Shown here: positions 16,603-27,000 of the stretch, piece by piece
Layout of the letters: each line of letters starts with the position of its first letter
Numbering within the stretch: the first letter of the stretch is position 1
Assembly: GCF_034424315.1 (NCBI RefSeq)
Contig: NZ_CP139972.1
Span: 124,001 to 188,000, forward strand
Source: Chitinophaga sancti
GTDB taxonomy: Bacteria; Bacteroidota; Bacteroidia; Chitinophagales; Chitinophagaceae
Length of the DNA stretch: 64,000 bases
Direction: 5' to 3'
Notes under the pieces: model-generated
The model's input: the letters and a program-made list of their open reading frames with translations, nothing else
What the model was told of the DNA's origin: nothing
Database searches by the model: none
Made by a program: the position numbers and the translations under genes

Positions 16603-18927
16603 ATGAAAAAAATCGGAAGTATTGTAGCATGTATGGCATGGGCTCAGATTACTTTTGCCCAGGTAGATTATACGGCGCAGGCAAAAGCGCTGGTTTCAAA
16701 AATGACATTGGAAGAGAAAGCCGCATTGTGTTCCGGGCGTGATTTCTGGAGTACAAAACCGAATGAGAAAGCGGGTATTCCTTCGGTGTTTATGACGGAT
16801 GGTCCGCATGGATTGCGCAAGGCGGTGGGCACGGATTTTACGAATTCAGTACCTGCTACCTGTTTTCCAACGGCGGCAGGCCTGGCTTCCGGCTGGAACC
16901 CTGAATTGTTAACCAGGATGGGCGTAGCCCTGGGTGAGGAATGCCAGGCGAATAACGTACAGTTCTTATTAGGGCCGGGTGTGAATATGAAACGCTCGCC
17001 ACTGGGAGGAAGGAACTTTGAGTATTTTTCGGAAGACCCGGTACTGGCAGGTAAGATGGCCGCAGCTTTGATCAATGGTGTACAAAGCCAGGGTGTTGGA
17101 ACTTCGCTGAAACACTTTGCAGCAAATAACCAGGAGTTCGAACGATTGACGAATAATTCGGAGCTGGATGAGCGCACCCTGCATGAGATCTATTTACCTG
17201 CATTTGAGCTGGCAGTAAAGGAAGCCCAACCCTGGACGGTGATGTGTTCTTACAATAAACTGAATGGTACCTACGCATCGCAAAATGCGTTATTGCTGGA
17301 TACGATCTTGAGACAGCAATGGGGATTTAAAGGTTTTGTAGTGAGTGACTGGGGTGCGGTGAATGACAGGGTGGAAGGCGTAAAAGCAGGATTGAATTTG
17401 GAGATGCCGGGAAATGGAGGGCTAAATGATCATGCCATCATTGCAGCGGTGAATAATGGCACCTTATCAGTTGCAAGACTGGATGAGTTGGTGACTCAGA
17501 CGCTGGCTCTGTTTTTACAAACAAGTGCATTGCATAAGGAAGGCGCCACTTATGATAAAACTGCGCATCATGCACTGGCAAGGGAAGTAAGCAGTGAGTG
17601 TATTGTGTTGTTGAAGAATCAAAATGTATTGCCGCTGGCAAAGGGAAAGAAGGTAGCACTGATCGGTGGTTTTGCAAAGACGCCCCGTTACCAGGGAGCA
17701 GGTAGTTCGCAGGTGAACCCAACGCAGGTAGACAATGTGTATGCAGTGATGGGCAATGTTGCTTATGCAGCGGGGTATACAGCAGATGCCACGACGAACG
17801 ATGAGCTGATTGCTGAAGCGCAGCAGACGGCAAAGAACAGTGATGTGGCAGTGGTGTTTGTGGGCCTGCCGGATTCATATGAGAGTGAGGGCTTTGACCG
17901 GACGAGTATTGATATGCCTGCGGCGTTCAACCGCCTGGTTGAAAGTGTGGCAAAGGTGCAACCGAATACCGTGGTGGTACTGATGAATGGAGGTGCGGTA
18001 AGTATGCCCTGGACAGATAAAGTAAAAGGGATCGTGGAAGCATGGTTAGGTGGCCAGGCAGGCAGTGGTGCGATAGCGGATGTATTGACGGGAAAGGTGA
18101 ATCCTTCCGGTAAATTGTCCGAATCATTTGCAGTACGACTGGAAGATACGCCTGCTTATTTCAACTTCCCGGGAAAGAATGGGAATACTTTGTATGGCGA
18201 GGGCATTTTTATCGGGTACAGGTATTATGATAAGAAAAAGGTGAAACCTTTGTTTCCATTCGGCTATGGTTTGAGTTATACCACCTTTGCATATACAGGT
18301 ATATCGGCAGATAAGACAAGTGTGAATGATAATGATGCGGTAACGGTGCATGTGAAAGTGAAGAATACGGGCAGGGTAGCAGGGAAGGAAGTGGTGCAGT
18401 TGTACGTGCAGGATATGGGAACAACGGTGATCCGGCCGGAGAAGGAGTTGAAGCATTTTGCGAAGGTGTTGTTGCAGCCGGGAGAGGAAAAGACAGTAGA
18501 TTTTGTATTAGGTTATCGTGACTATGCTTATTATAATGAGCAGGTACATGACTGGCAAACGACTACAGGGAAATACAATATACTGGCAGGAGGTTCTTCG
18601 GCAGATCTGCCGCTGCACCAGGAGCTGGATGTAACAGCGACGCATATGTTATATCCGCCGCTAACGAGGAATTCTTTATTGAAGGATTTTGCGAATCATC
18701 CGAAAGGGAAGGCAGTATATGCAAAGTTAATGGAAGGAATGGGAACCATGTTTGGAGGAGGAGAAAGTAAGGAGCCGCTTACGCCTGCGCAGGTGGAAGC
18801 GAAGAAGAAGATGCAGGCGATGATGGTGGCGATCCTGAATGAAATGCCTGTAAGTAAGTTGGTAACGATGGGGGGTGGTAAGTTTACAGAAGAAATGCTG
18901 GATGCGATGTTGAAACAGGTACAATAG
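16603..18927 (+). CDS. Glycoside hydrolase family 3 beta-glucosidase-like enzyme, exported
   Basis: A 774-residue enzyme with a short signal peptide (cleavage near TFAQ, residue 20). The N-terminal GH3 TIM-barrel carries the catalytic nucleophile D249 in GFVVSDWGAV and substrate-loop motifs MTDGPHG, GPGVNMKRSPLGGRNFEYFSEDP (reported here only in part) and SLKHFAANNQE. The C-terminal alpha/beta sandwich follows (VLLKNQNVLPLAKGKKVALIG), then a fibronectin-III-like domain (VTVHVKVKNTGRVAGKEVV). After that come about 100 residues rich in Lys, Met and Gly that are not part of the core fold as I know it. It probably removes beta-linked glucose or xylose from oligosaccharides in the periplasm. It is 20 bp from the TonB receptor and likely co-transcribed with it. 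Confidence 0.92.
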   Translation: MKKIGSIVACMAWAQITFAQVDYTAQAKALVSKMTLEEKAALCSGRDFWSTKPNEKAGIPSVFMTDGPHGLRKAVGTDFTNSVPATCFPTAAGLASGWNPELLTRMGVALGEECQANNVQFLLGPGVNMKRSPLGGRNFEYFSEDPVLAGKMAAALINGVQSQGVGTSLKHFAANNQEFERLTNNSELDERTLHEIYLPAFELAVKEAQPWTVMCSYNKLNGTYASQNALLLDTILRQQWGFKGFVVSDWGAVNDRVEGVKAGLNLEMPGNGGLNDHAIIAAVNNGTLSVARLDELVTQTLALFLQTSALHKEGATYDKTAHHALAREVSSECIVLLKNQNVLPLAKGKKVALIGGFAKTPRYQGAGSSQVNPTQVDNVYAVMGNVAYAAGYTADATTNDELIAEAQQTAKNSDVAVVFVGLPDSYESEGFDRTSIDMPAAFNRLVESVAKVQPNTVVVLMNGGAVSMPWTDKVKGIVEAWLGGQAGSGAIADVLTGKVNPSGKLSESFAVRLEDTPAYFNFPGKNGNTLYGEGIFIGYRYYDKKKVKPLFPFGYGLSYTTFAYTGISADKTSVNDNDAVTVHVKVKNTGRVAGKEVVQLYVQDMGTTVIRPEKELKHFAKVLLQPGEEKTVDFVLGYRDYAYYNEQVHDWQTTTGKYNILAGGSSADLPLHQELDVTATHMLYPPLTRNSLLKDFANHPKGKAVYAKLMEGMGTMFGGGESKEPLTPAQVEAKKKMQAMMVAILNEMPVSKLVTMGGGKFTEEMLDAMLKQVQ

Positions 18928-18952
18928 TAAGGGAATTTACTTATGGCAGAGG

Positions 18953-18986
18953 GCGGTGATCTGATATTTCGGGTCACCGCTTTTTT
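18953..18986 (+). terminator. Intrinsic terminator after the GH3 gene
   Basis: GCGGTGA (18953-18959) pairs with TCACCGC (18974-18980), followed by six T. It ends the receptor/GH3 transcript. A dispersed intergenic element begins seven bases later. Confidence 0.85.
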
Positions 18987-18992
18987 ATTTCT

Positions 18993-19047
18993 GAAAATAT
19001 TTTTCATGCCCGTTGGTGAATTTCCTCTTTCATGAATTTTCTATTGC
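18993..19047 (+). repeat. Dispersed ~55-nt intergenic element, copy A
   Basis: Shares the core ATGCCCGTTGG, then TTTCATGAAT and a T-rich end, with copies at 34522 and 49163. The alignment needs no gaps. It starts directly after a terminator T-run, in the same orientation as the gene being terminated. The rest of the gap to the kinase gene (19048-19192) shows nothing I can assign. Confidence 0.65.
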
Positions 19048-19192
19048 CATGCATGGGCGGCTGTATTAGAAACTGCTCCCATGGCCTCGCCGGAAAAAAC
19101 CTTCCTTACCATATTTATTTCGGCTGTTTATTATGAACAGTTTTAATAATTGCGTGTTATATAATATTTGATCTCATTATGGTCCAAATTAT

Positions 19193-22100
19193 ATGCAAGC
19201 AACCGGTACTACTCAGAATGAAGCCGAAAGATTGAAAACACTGGCTGGCTATCACATACTTGACTCAGCGCCCGAAGAGGAATTCGACAGGCTCACGACT
19301 TTAGCAGCTCTCACCTGCAATACAGGCGCAGCCTGCATTACGTTTCCCGACCAGGACCGCCAATGGCTCAAATCCGCTATCGGACTCAACTTCCGCGAAG
19401 TTCCCCGGGAATGGTCCTTCACTGAAGAGATCCTGCTTACCAACAGCCCGGTAGAAAAACCTGATTCCGGCGAAGGCAATTTTTTTCGCTTTTTTGCCGG
19501 CTACCCCATTCGCGACCCGGAGGGCTCCATTCTTGGTGCAATCTGTGTAATGGATGAACAGCCCCGTCAGTTGCAGGACACGCAGCGTCATGTTCTTCAG
19601 CTCATTGCCAACGAGATCATGACCCTGATCCTGAACCGTCGTCAGAAAGAAGAAGTCTTTTACTTAGAAAAGCTCTTCCTGCTCTCTGATAACCTGGTAG
19701 GCTTTACTTCATCTACCGGTCAGTTCAAAAAAGTAAATGCTGCCTACACTCATATATTCGGCTATTCTCCTGAGGAAATGTTGCAGCTGAACATCCTGGA
19801 TATGATCCATCCTGATGACCTGCCTGCCTCTCTGATCGAAACCAAAAATATGATCGCAGGCAAGTCAACCATTGCTTTTGAAAACAGGCTCCGAACTAAA
19901 TCCGGCGAATGGCGTACCATCTCCTGGGTGGCGACCGCCGAACCTGATACCAAAGATATTTTCAGCATTGGCAAAGATATCACGGAAGAGCGCAGGAAGG
20001 AAAAATTATTAAGTGAAAGCGAGCGCAACTTCCGCACCTTTTTCGAAAATTCTCCCGGCCTGATGTGCACGCATGACCTGAATGGATATTTTCTATCTGC
20101 CAATGAAGCCGGTGCCGCGGGACTGGGCTATACACTCAAGGAACTGGCTGGTTACAGCCTGTTTGATATTGCACCAAAAGCACTTCACGGCGAAGTACAG
20201 GAATACCTGGACCAGATCAGGACTGCCGGCAAACTAAACGGCCTTATGAAAGTGCTGAAGAAGGACGGCACCCCCATTATTCTTCATTACAATAATGTAC
20301 TGGTTGATGATTACGTCATATCCAACGCAAACGATATAACCGCTCATTTCCAGCTGGAAAAGGCATTGAAGCGCTCTACCGAAATGCTGGAACGCACGAA
20401 CAGGGTGGCGCGCATTGGTGCCTGGGAAATTGACATGCGGAACGGCGATGTTTTTTGGTCCGACGTAACGCGTGAGATACTGGAAGTTAACATGGAAGAA
20501 CCGGCGCATTTCAGCAATGGCATGCGTTTTTACAAAGAGGGTGAAAACCGGAGGCGGATGCAGGAGGCGCTGGCAGCTACAATTGCTAACGGCAATCCTT
20601 TCAACCTGGAACTGGAGATCATTACCGAAAAAGCCAATGAACGCTGGGTGAGAAGCAGGGGCAGTGCACAGTTTGATGCTAATGGGAAATGTAAACGGCT
20701 CTTCGGTACCCTGCAGGATATCACCGAAAAAAAACTGGCAGAGATAGAACTCAAAACGCAGAAACTCCGGCTATCCACTTTTGTGGAGCATGCGCCGGCG
20801 GCAGTGGCCATGTTCGATGAAGAGATGCGTTACATTGCGGTGAGCCGCCGCTGGCTGGAAGAGTTCCAGATCCGGGGGCGAAATGTATTGGGTGTCTCCC
20901 ACTACGATGTTTTCCCAAACATATCTGCTGAATGGAAAAAGATTCATGAAAGGGCCATGGCTGGAGAGGTACTGACAGAAAATAATGATGTATGGCGGCC
21001 GGATGGTTGGGATCATGATCAGTACCTGCGCTGGGAAGTGCGACCCTGGTTCCGGTACGATGGAAAGATAGGTGGCATCATGATGTTCACACAGGATATT
21101 ACCCAGGCGTATCTGCAACAGGAAGAGTATAAAAAGGCAAAAATACAGGCCGAACAGGCCAATATTGCGAAGTCAGAATTCCTGGCGAATATGAGCCATG
21201 AAATCAGGACCCCGTTAAATGGGGTTATTGGCTTCACAGATCTCGTTTTAAAGACACACCTGACAGAATCTCAAAGCCAGTACTTATCTATCGTAAATCA
21301 GTCTGCAAATGCCCTTTTAAGCATTATCAATGATATCCTCGACTTCTCTAAGATAGAAGCGGGTAAATTGGAACTGGATATTGATAAGGTAGACCTGTAT
21401 GAGTTCTGTAGCCAGGCGAGTGATATTATCAGTTACCAGGCACAGAACAAGGGTCTGGAACTGTTGCTGAACGTATCTTCCAACCTGCCCCGTTTTGTAT
21501 ATATCGATGAGGTGCGTTTGAAACAGATACTGGTGAACCTGATGGGCAATGCGGTGAAATTTACCCCTGCCGGGGAGATTGAACTGAAGGTTACGCAGCT
21601 GGAAGAGGAAGACCACCTGAGGTTTGAAGTGCGGGATACGGGGATCGGTATACGTCCGGAGAAGGTGCACAAGATTTTTGAAGCATTCCTGCAGGAGGAT
21701 GTATCTACGACGAAGAAATATGGTGGTACGGGTTTAGGTCTGACCATTTCCAATAAACTGCTGGCACTCATGGGGAGCTATTTGCAGCTGGATAGTGAGG
21801 CGGGCAAAGGCAGTCGCTTTTACTTTGACATCAAGGTAAAAACGGAACATGGGGAGCGGGTGCACTGGGAAGGCATTGACATGGTCAAACATGTATTGAT
21901 CGTGGATGACAATGATAACAACCGGGTGATTCTGCGGGAGATGCTTTTCCTGAAAGGAATCAGTTTTGTGGAAGCAAGGAACGGGTTTGAAGCCCTGGAG
22001 ATCTTGTCGAAGAAGGACAATTTTGATGTGATACTGATGGACTATCACATGCCTTTTATGGATGGGATAGAGACGATTGAGAAGATCAGGAAGAATTTTG

Positions 22101-23062
22101 ATACGGATCCCCGGCAGAAAATAATTCTATTGCATAGTTCCTCTGATGATGAAAGGATCATCAAATCCTGTGAACGCCTGCATGTACAACAACGTCTTGT
22201 AAAACCCATTAAGATGCAGGAGATGTATAATGCCCTGTCACGTTTATTTAAGAAAGAAGAAAATATGCCCGAGGTCGTGGATTATGGCGGGAAGAATTTG
22301 CGGGGGGATGGATTCAATGTACTGGTAGTGGAAGATAACCCGATTAATATGTTCCTGGCTACGACGATCATTCACCGCATAGCACCTGCGGCTGTGATTC
22401 ATGAGGCGGTGAATGGGAAGGTGGCCTTGGCGATTTTGAGTCATGTGATGCCGGATATTATCCTGATGGATATACAGATGCCGGAAATGAACGGGTATGA
22501 GGCTTCGCGGAAGATCAGGGAGGAATATCCTGGGTTCAGGGTACCTATTATAGCGCTGACGGCAGGGAATGTGATGGGAGAGCGGGAGAAGTGCATAGAG
22601 GCGGGGATGGATGATTTTATGGCGAAGCCGTTTGTAGAGAATACGATGGTGGCAATGTTTAATAAATGGTTGCGGCTGGAAAAGCCACAGGAGCCGGAGG
22701 AATTGGAAGATAGAAAGGAGGTGCTGGATATAAATTACCTGAGGACGTACCTGGGAGATGATGAACCGGCGTTTATAAAGGAGATCCTGACATTGACGGT
22801 GGGAGAATTTAACCGCCTGATGGCGGATTTTGAGAGTGTATTGAAAGGGGAGAATGTGTTGACGATCAATGGCTGGGGGCATAAACTGAGGGGTGTGGCG
22901 CTGACAGTGGGCCTGATGGATATTGCCTTATTGGCGGAGCTGATAGAGGGGCTGAAAAATATACAGCCGGAGGCCTTACAGGAGCTGGCGGTTGAGGCCA
23001 GGGAAAAGATCAGTAAGGCGATCCGGCTGGTGGAGAATTATATTGAGAAGCAGTTAAGTTAG
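19193..23062 (+). CDS. Hybrid sensor histidine kinase with GAF, multiple PAS, two receiver and one HPt domain
   Basis: A 1289-residue, apparently cytoplasmic phosphorelay kinase with no clear membrane segment. Order: GAF domain (about 10-155), then four PAS/PAC units (about 160-640). The dimerisation/phosphoacceptor domain has H669 in NMSHEIRTPLNG, followed by an HATPase (N-box LVNLMGNAVKFT, G-boxes DTGIGI and GGTGLGL). Receiver 1 has D950 in LMDYHMPFMDG. Receiver 2 has D1093 in LMDIQMPEMNG, with its lysine in MAKPF. A C-terminal HPt domain carries H1230 in GHKLRG. The full His-Asp-His chain in one protein suggests a separate output regulator elsewhere. The N-terminal GAF type often accompanies PAS-rich kinases sensing internal redox or small-molecule cues; the signal here is unknown. 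Confidence 0.92.
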   Translation: MQATGTTQNEAERLKTLAGYHILDSAPEEEFDRLTTLAALTCNTGAACITFPDQDRQWLKSAIGLNFREVPREWSFTEEILLTNSPVEKPDSGEGNFFRFFAGYPIRDPEGSILGAICVMDEQPRQLQDTQRHVLQLIANEIMTLILNRRQKEEVFYLEKLFLLSDNLVGFTSSTGQFKKVNAAYTHIFGYSPEEMLQLNILDMIHPDDLPASLIETKNMIAGKSTIAFENRLRTKSGEWRTISWVATAEPDTKDIFSIGKDITEERRKEKLLSESERNFRTFFENSPGLMCTHDLNGYFLSANEAGAAGLGYTLKELAGYSLFDIAPKALHGEVQEYLDQIRTAGKLNGLMKVLKKDGTPIILHYNNVLVDDYVISNANDITAHFQLEKALKRSTEMLERTNRVARIGAWEIDMRNGDVFWSDVTREILEVNMEEPAHFSNGMRFYKEGENRRRMQEALAATIANGNPFNLELEIITEKANERWVRSRGSAQFDANGKCKRLFGTLQDITEKKLAEIELKTQKLRLSTFVEHAPAAVAMFDEEMRYIAVSRRWLEEFQIRGRNVLGVSHYDVFPNISAEWKKIHERAMAGEVLTENNDVWRPDGWDHDQYLRWEVRPWFRYDGKIGGIMMFTQDITQAYLQQEEYKKAKIQAEQANIAKSEFLANMSHEIRTPLNGVIGFTDLVLKTHLTESQSQYLSIVNQSANALLSIINDILDFSKIEAGKLELDIDKVDLYEFCSQASDIISYQAQNKGLELLLNVSSNLPRFVYIDEVRLKQILVNLMGNAVKFTPAGEIELKVTQLEEEDHLRFEVRDTGIGIRPEKVHKIFEAFLQEDVSTTKKYGGTGLGLTISNKLLALMGSYLQLDSEAGKGSRFYFDIKVKTEHGERVHWEGIDMVKHVLIVDDNDNNRVILREMLFLKGISFVEARNGFEALEILSKKDNFDVILMDYHMPFMDGIETIEKIRKNFDTDPRQKIILLHSSSDDERIIKSCERLHVQQRLVKPIKMQEMYNALSRLFKKEENMPEVVDYGGKNLRGDGFNVLVVEDNPINMFLATTIIHRIAPAAVIHEAVNGKVALAILSHVMPDIILMDIQMPEMNGYEASRKIREEYPGFRVPIIALTAGNVMGEREKCIEAGMDDFMAKPFVENTMVAMFNKWLRLEKPQEPEELEDRKEVLDINYLRTYLGDDEPAFIKEILTLTVGEFNRLMADFESVLKGENVLTINGWGHKLRGVALTVGLMDIALLAELIEGLKNIQPEALQELAVEAREKISKAIRLVENYIEKQLS

Positions 23063-23082
23063 CAGATAATTCAGGCTGTTGC

Positions 23083-23907
23083 TTAATCTACGTTTGTTAT
23101 AAAAGTATTGAACAACTTCACATACTCATCAATGACCTTTTGATCTGTATCCGGGAAGAAATACCCTGTAAACCCTCTTTCCAGGCTTTGCGCTTTTGCA
23201 TTACCCAGTGCAAGTGGCCTGGCAGCTACGGCACCAATCAAAGTATTCTTATAAAACACCAGTACAATCCTATATAAAGGCGAAGGATCATCCACGGTGT
23301 TATCATAGTTGTAATACTCCAGGAAAGGTGCATTTACAACTGTATTTTCCAGCTGGAACTGTTTGATAAAAGGCTGCATATCAGGCAGCAATCTGCCGCT
23401 ATGTGTATGCAGGAATTCCGCGAGGGCAGTTTCGATTACAGAACCCGGTTTGATGTCTTTTTTCCGGATATAGCCAAAGAAATACCCCGTCAGTTCTTTC
23501 TGCATATTTTCGCCTGTGGTGGCCAGGTGCAGGTCATCCAGCGCTTTACCGACTACTTTGCCGGCGAGGGTGAGTGTCTGCCCTTTTTTAATGATCATAT
23601 TCTTTTCCTGGGCGGCACTGACAGCTACTTCGATACTGGTTTCTGACCAGCCGTTTTTAGGCATGGTAGCATCCAGCAGAACGTTGTCATTCAGAGAAAC
23701 GAGTGGCTTTCCGTCGATGGTATCTAAAAGCGTGACGCTGCCATTGGTCCTTTCCGAGATGATTTTATCGGGAAGAGGACTGAACGTGGAACTGGCAGAC
23801 TGTTCATATACGGTAAGGGAGCTGTCTGCGTCAGGTAAGGGCTTTTTCGCATTTTCTGCACAGCTGCACAGGAGGCCGGTGAGCAGAAAAGGTAAATACT
23901 TTCGCAT
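23083..23907 (-). CDS. Predicted lipoprotein of unknown function
   Basis: A 274-residue protein with a lipoprotein signal peptide: MRKYLPFLLTG then LLCSC, where C16 is the likely lipidated cysteine. The mature part looks like two small beta-rich regions with no motif I can name. Phrases such as KKGQTLTLAGKVVGKALDDL and SLNDNVLLDATMPKNGW read like SH3-like or immune-type beta modules, but this is only an impression. It converges on the kinase gene, with 20 bp between stops and no obvious terminator. It ends a monocistronic unit; upstream there is a 166-bp gap to the macroglobulin gene on the same strand. Confidence 0.8.
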   Translation of the reverse strand: MRKYLPFLLTGLLCSCAENAKKPLPDADSSLTVYEQSASSTFSPLPDKIISERTNGSVTLLDTIDGKPLVSLNDNVLLDATMPKNGWSETSIEVAVSAAQEKNMIIKKGQTLTLAGKVVGKALDDLHLATTGENMQKELTGYFFGYIRKKDIKPGSVIETALAEFLHTHSGRLLPDMQPFIKQFQLENTVVNAPFLEYYNYDNTVDDPSPLYRIVLVFYKNTLIGAVAARPLALGNAKAQSLERGFTGYFFPDTDQKVIDEYVKLFNTFITNVD

Positions 23908-24025
23908 GATGATGTTTTGTAAGACCGGCGCAAAGGTAGTTAATTTCGGTTTGTTTTTTCATGATGGAAGCAGGAGGGATAAAGGGGTAATAATCAGTGA
24001 AGTTTATTTTTTAGCGTATTAAAAC

Positions 24026-24060
24026 AGGTCTGCGCGTTTGCCTGAACCGCGCAGACCTGG
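24026..24060 (-). terminator. Intrinsic terminator of the macroglobulin-like gene
   Basis: A 12-bp perfect inverted repeat, CAGGTCTGCGCG (24026-24037) with CGCGCAGACCTG (24049-24060), has an 11-nt loop. Read on the minus strand, the stem is followed by GTTTTAAT. It lies 13 bp after the stop of the minus-strand gene. Confidence 0.8.
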
Positions 24061-24073
24061 TATATCAGTTTTG

Positions 24074-27000
24074 TTATTGTATTGTTACTTTCTTTATACC
24101 CGTACGCCCCATGAATAATGGGAAATACTGCATCGTTGCCTTCGCCGGATTTAAAATGTATTTGCCCGTATATCTTGGCATCAGTTCGATGGTAAAGGTG
24201 TGCTGCCCCCAATAAAGCGTACTACAGAATATGCTCACCATTTCCTTTTCATATTCCCGGTGTACCTCGTTATTATACCATTGCTGTGGTTTACTGGCAT
24301 AAGAGCAACCTGCGGGAACCGGAATTTCTATCATCACATAATCAGCATCGGCTTTTGCATTTACAGTCACAGTTAAGGTCACTTTCTTCCCTGTTTCCAA
24401 TACCGGCTGATCTAAGCGGCTACTCACTTCGAAAGACTTTGATACGGGGTCCGGAGAGGCATCCCAATACGTCTGTGTTCCTGTCAGGTACACCGGCATG
24501 CCACCCTTTTTAGTGAAGGCAACTGAATTGCCTGCTGTGATAGTCGAATCAAAAGGGAACTTTGTAATGGTATGTCCATTCACCTGCAGACTTGCTTTTC
24601 CCTGGCCTTCTGCCTTTAACAAATCAGGCAGGATGGTTTCAAGGATCTCAGAAGACTCGTAGGTATTTCTCCACTGACCATTTTTTCTTTCTTCCAGGAA
24701 ATAACCCCTGATCTTTTGTAGCATCTCATCATATCCTCCCGTTGCACGCAACAGTTTATAGACCAGCAGGGTTTGTGAGATACTGCTTTGGAAAAGAGCA
24801 TAACTATACTCACCCCAATATGCATTGCCAAACATGGTAGCCTGTTTCCCGGCTAAGATAGGTTTCAGGTTTACGGCTAGGTTTTCTCTTTGTTTTATGA
24901 GCAACAGGCGCAGGGAATCATACCCATTACGTGCAACTATTTCTGATGTCATGGTTGCAAAGTCTACTTTCGCTTTTAGCTGAGACAACAGCATGAGGCA
25001 ACCGATGCTGTCCACATTGTTTTTGGAATGATACATAGAGAGTAGGTCATCGGCCAGTATTTCATTGTTGATGTTGGTGGTATAGCCGGCTTCTTCTGCC
25101 ATCCGCAAGGCTTCTATTACGTGAATACTGATCCAGAGACTGGGGCTTGTATTTTCCCACCAGCCCCACATGCCCTGGTGTTTCGTTTTCTTCAGGCGAT
25201 TAATGATTGTGCTGATGTCTTTGTTGTGTTCAAATTTCTGGTTCAGATAAGCCTTCGCTTTCTTTTCCAGCAGGTAGGCTTTCAGTTTGGACGCCAGTTG
25301 TTCATTGCAGAGGTATTTATAGTTCTGCACATACTCCATCTCTTTGATGAGTACAGGCAGGATCGCTACTTCTGCATGCACATGCACAGGCCCCTTCAGG
25401 CCAGGTGCAAAGGTAAGGGAGCTATCTTTCAGCAGGCTTGCAAAGAAGCCGGTATCCGCGCTTGTTCCTGCACGGAATACGGGGATACTTCTTTGTTCAC
25501 CATCGCGGTTGTCGATGGTATATTTGAGACGCATACTATCCCGCACCGGAATAGTGATTGCCAATGTATCGATGATGGAATGAACGAGGGCACCGCTGCG
25601 CTGCAGGTGGGTGGTATCATTTACTGCAAATGTTCTGCTGATCTGCAGCGTGTCTGAGGTGTAGTTCAGTGCTTTGCCGATTACATTGATGCTGTCGCCT
25701 TCTATAGCGAAATTTGGCAGGGCGAGATTGGCACTGACAGGCATAAAGGAACGGATGCTTGTTTCGGCCTGACCGGATTGCTGGTGATCGTTCATGACGA
25801 GGGCGAACACGCGCCAGTTGGTGATGTCGTCAGGGAATACGGTGCTGAAAGAAGCGGTACCCCGGGCATCGGTGGCCAGCCTGGGTTGCCAGAAAGCGGC
25901 ATCGTTAAAGTGGCTGCGAAGCCGGAACGGATTGGGGGCTTCCGTTGATTCTACACTAATGGCAGCATTCAGCATTTCCTGGTCTCCATTGTGTATGTTG
26001 TCCGGATTGAAGAAACCAGGGTTGGCAAGTACCTTGTTATCAGGTGCCCGGCTGCCGTACAGTTTGGAAGAAATGTCTTCAGTATGCTCATCCTCCTGGT
26101 CTGCCGTTTTTCTTTTTCTCTTATCACGCTCTCTGCTGGCACCATACCCAACAACTACTACGTCCATCAGGCTATTACTTACCTCTTTCAATATGAACTC
26201 ATAATAACGCTTTTTCGGCACTGCTTTTATTTCCAATGACTCGTACCCAATATAAGACACTTTTAATATGCCCCCGGTTGTTCCTGTCAATTTGAATTCC
26301 CCATTCATATCTGTTACGGTGCCTTTGTTGGTTCCTTTCCAAAATACGCTGGCACCTGGCAGGGGTATGCCGGATTTATCTTTTACAATACCTCTGATCG
26401 AAAAAGAACTGGTTGGATATAGTCTCGTTGGATAAGTCACATTCGGCCTGACCGGGTTTATATTTCTCCTTAATTTTTCAAATCCAAAACCTATGCGATT
26501 TTTTATCAGCAGGGAATCCTGTGCGGAAATTTCTGTTGTTGGTAAGAGCTGCTGCATGCGTAAACTATAGTAGTTGATCCCATCTTTTTTGATGTAGATA
26601 CTATCCTGCATGGAAAATCTATTGTTATTATACAGGAACATGATCCTGTACCTGCCTTCCCGCAGGCCTTTAATCAGCGTAGTATTGTAATTAAATACCC
26701 TGATAAAAGAAGTCTCGTCGTCGCGGAACAACAGGGTGTAAAACCTGATATTGTTGGTGTCGTCAGGGATGTCGAACTCTAATTTACCGGTGTAGCTTTT
26801 GTCGCTGTTATCACCATCGGTAATAAGGCGGGGATGGCTTGGTACATTAAAATAATCCTTTATCATGTCGGGTGTCAGTACCTGGTCGTCCAGTGCATCG
26901 TCGGTTTTGCGGGTGTTGATATAAGCGTCTGTCTGTACGACGGCTCCCGTTTGTTTTTGCTTGATGAGGCCGGGGGCGATCAGGAATTCGTAACCTTCCT

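Noticed and set aside
26150..26420. A separate SusC-like gene suggested by VVVVGYG
   Set aside because: The motif is in frame inside the macroglobulin and no plug or barrel follows.
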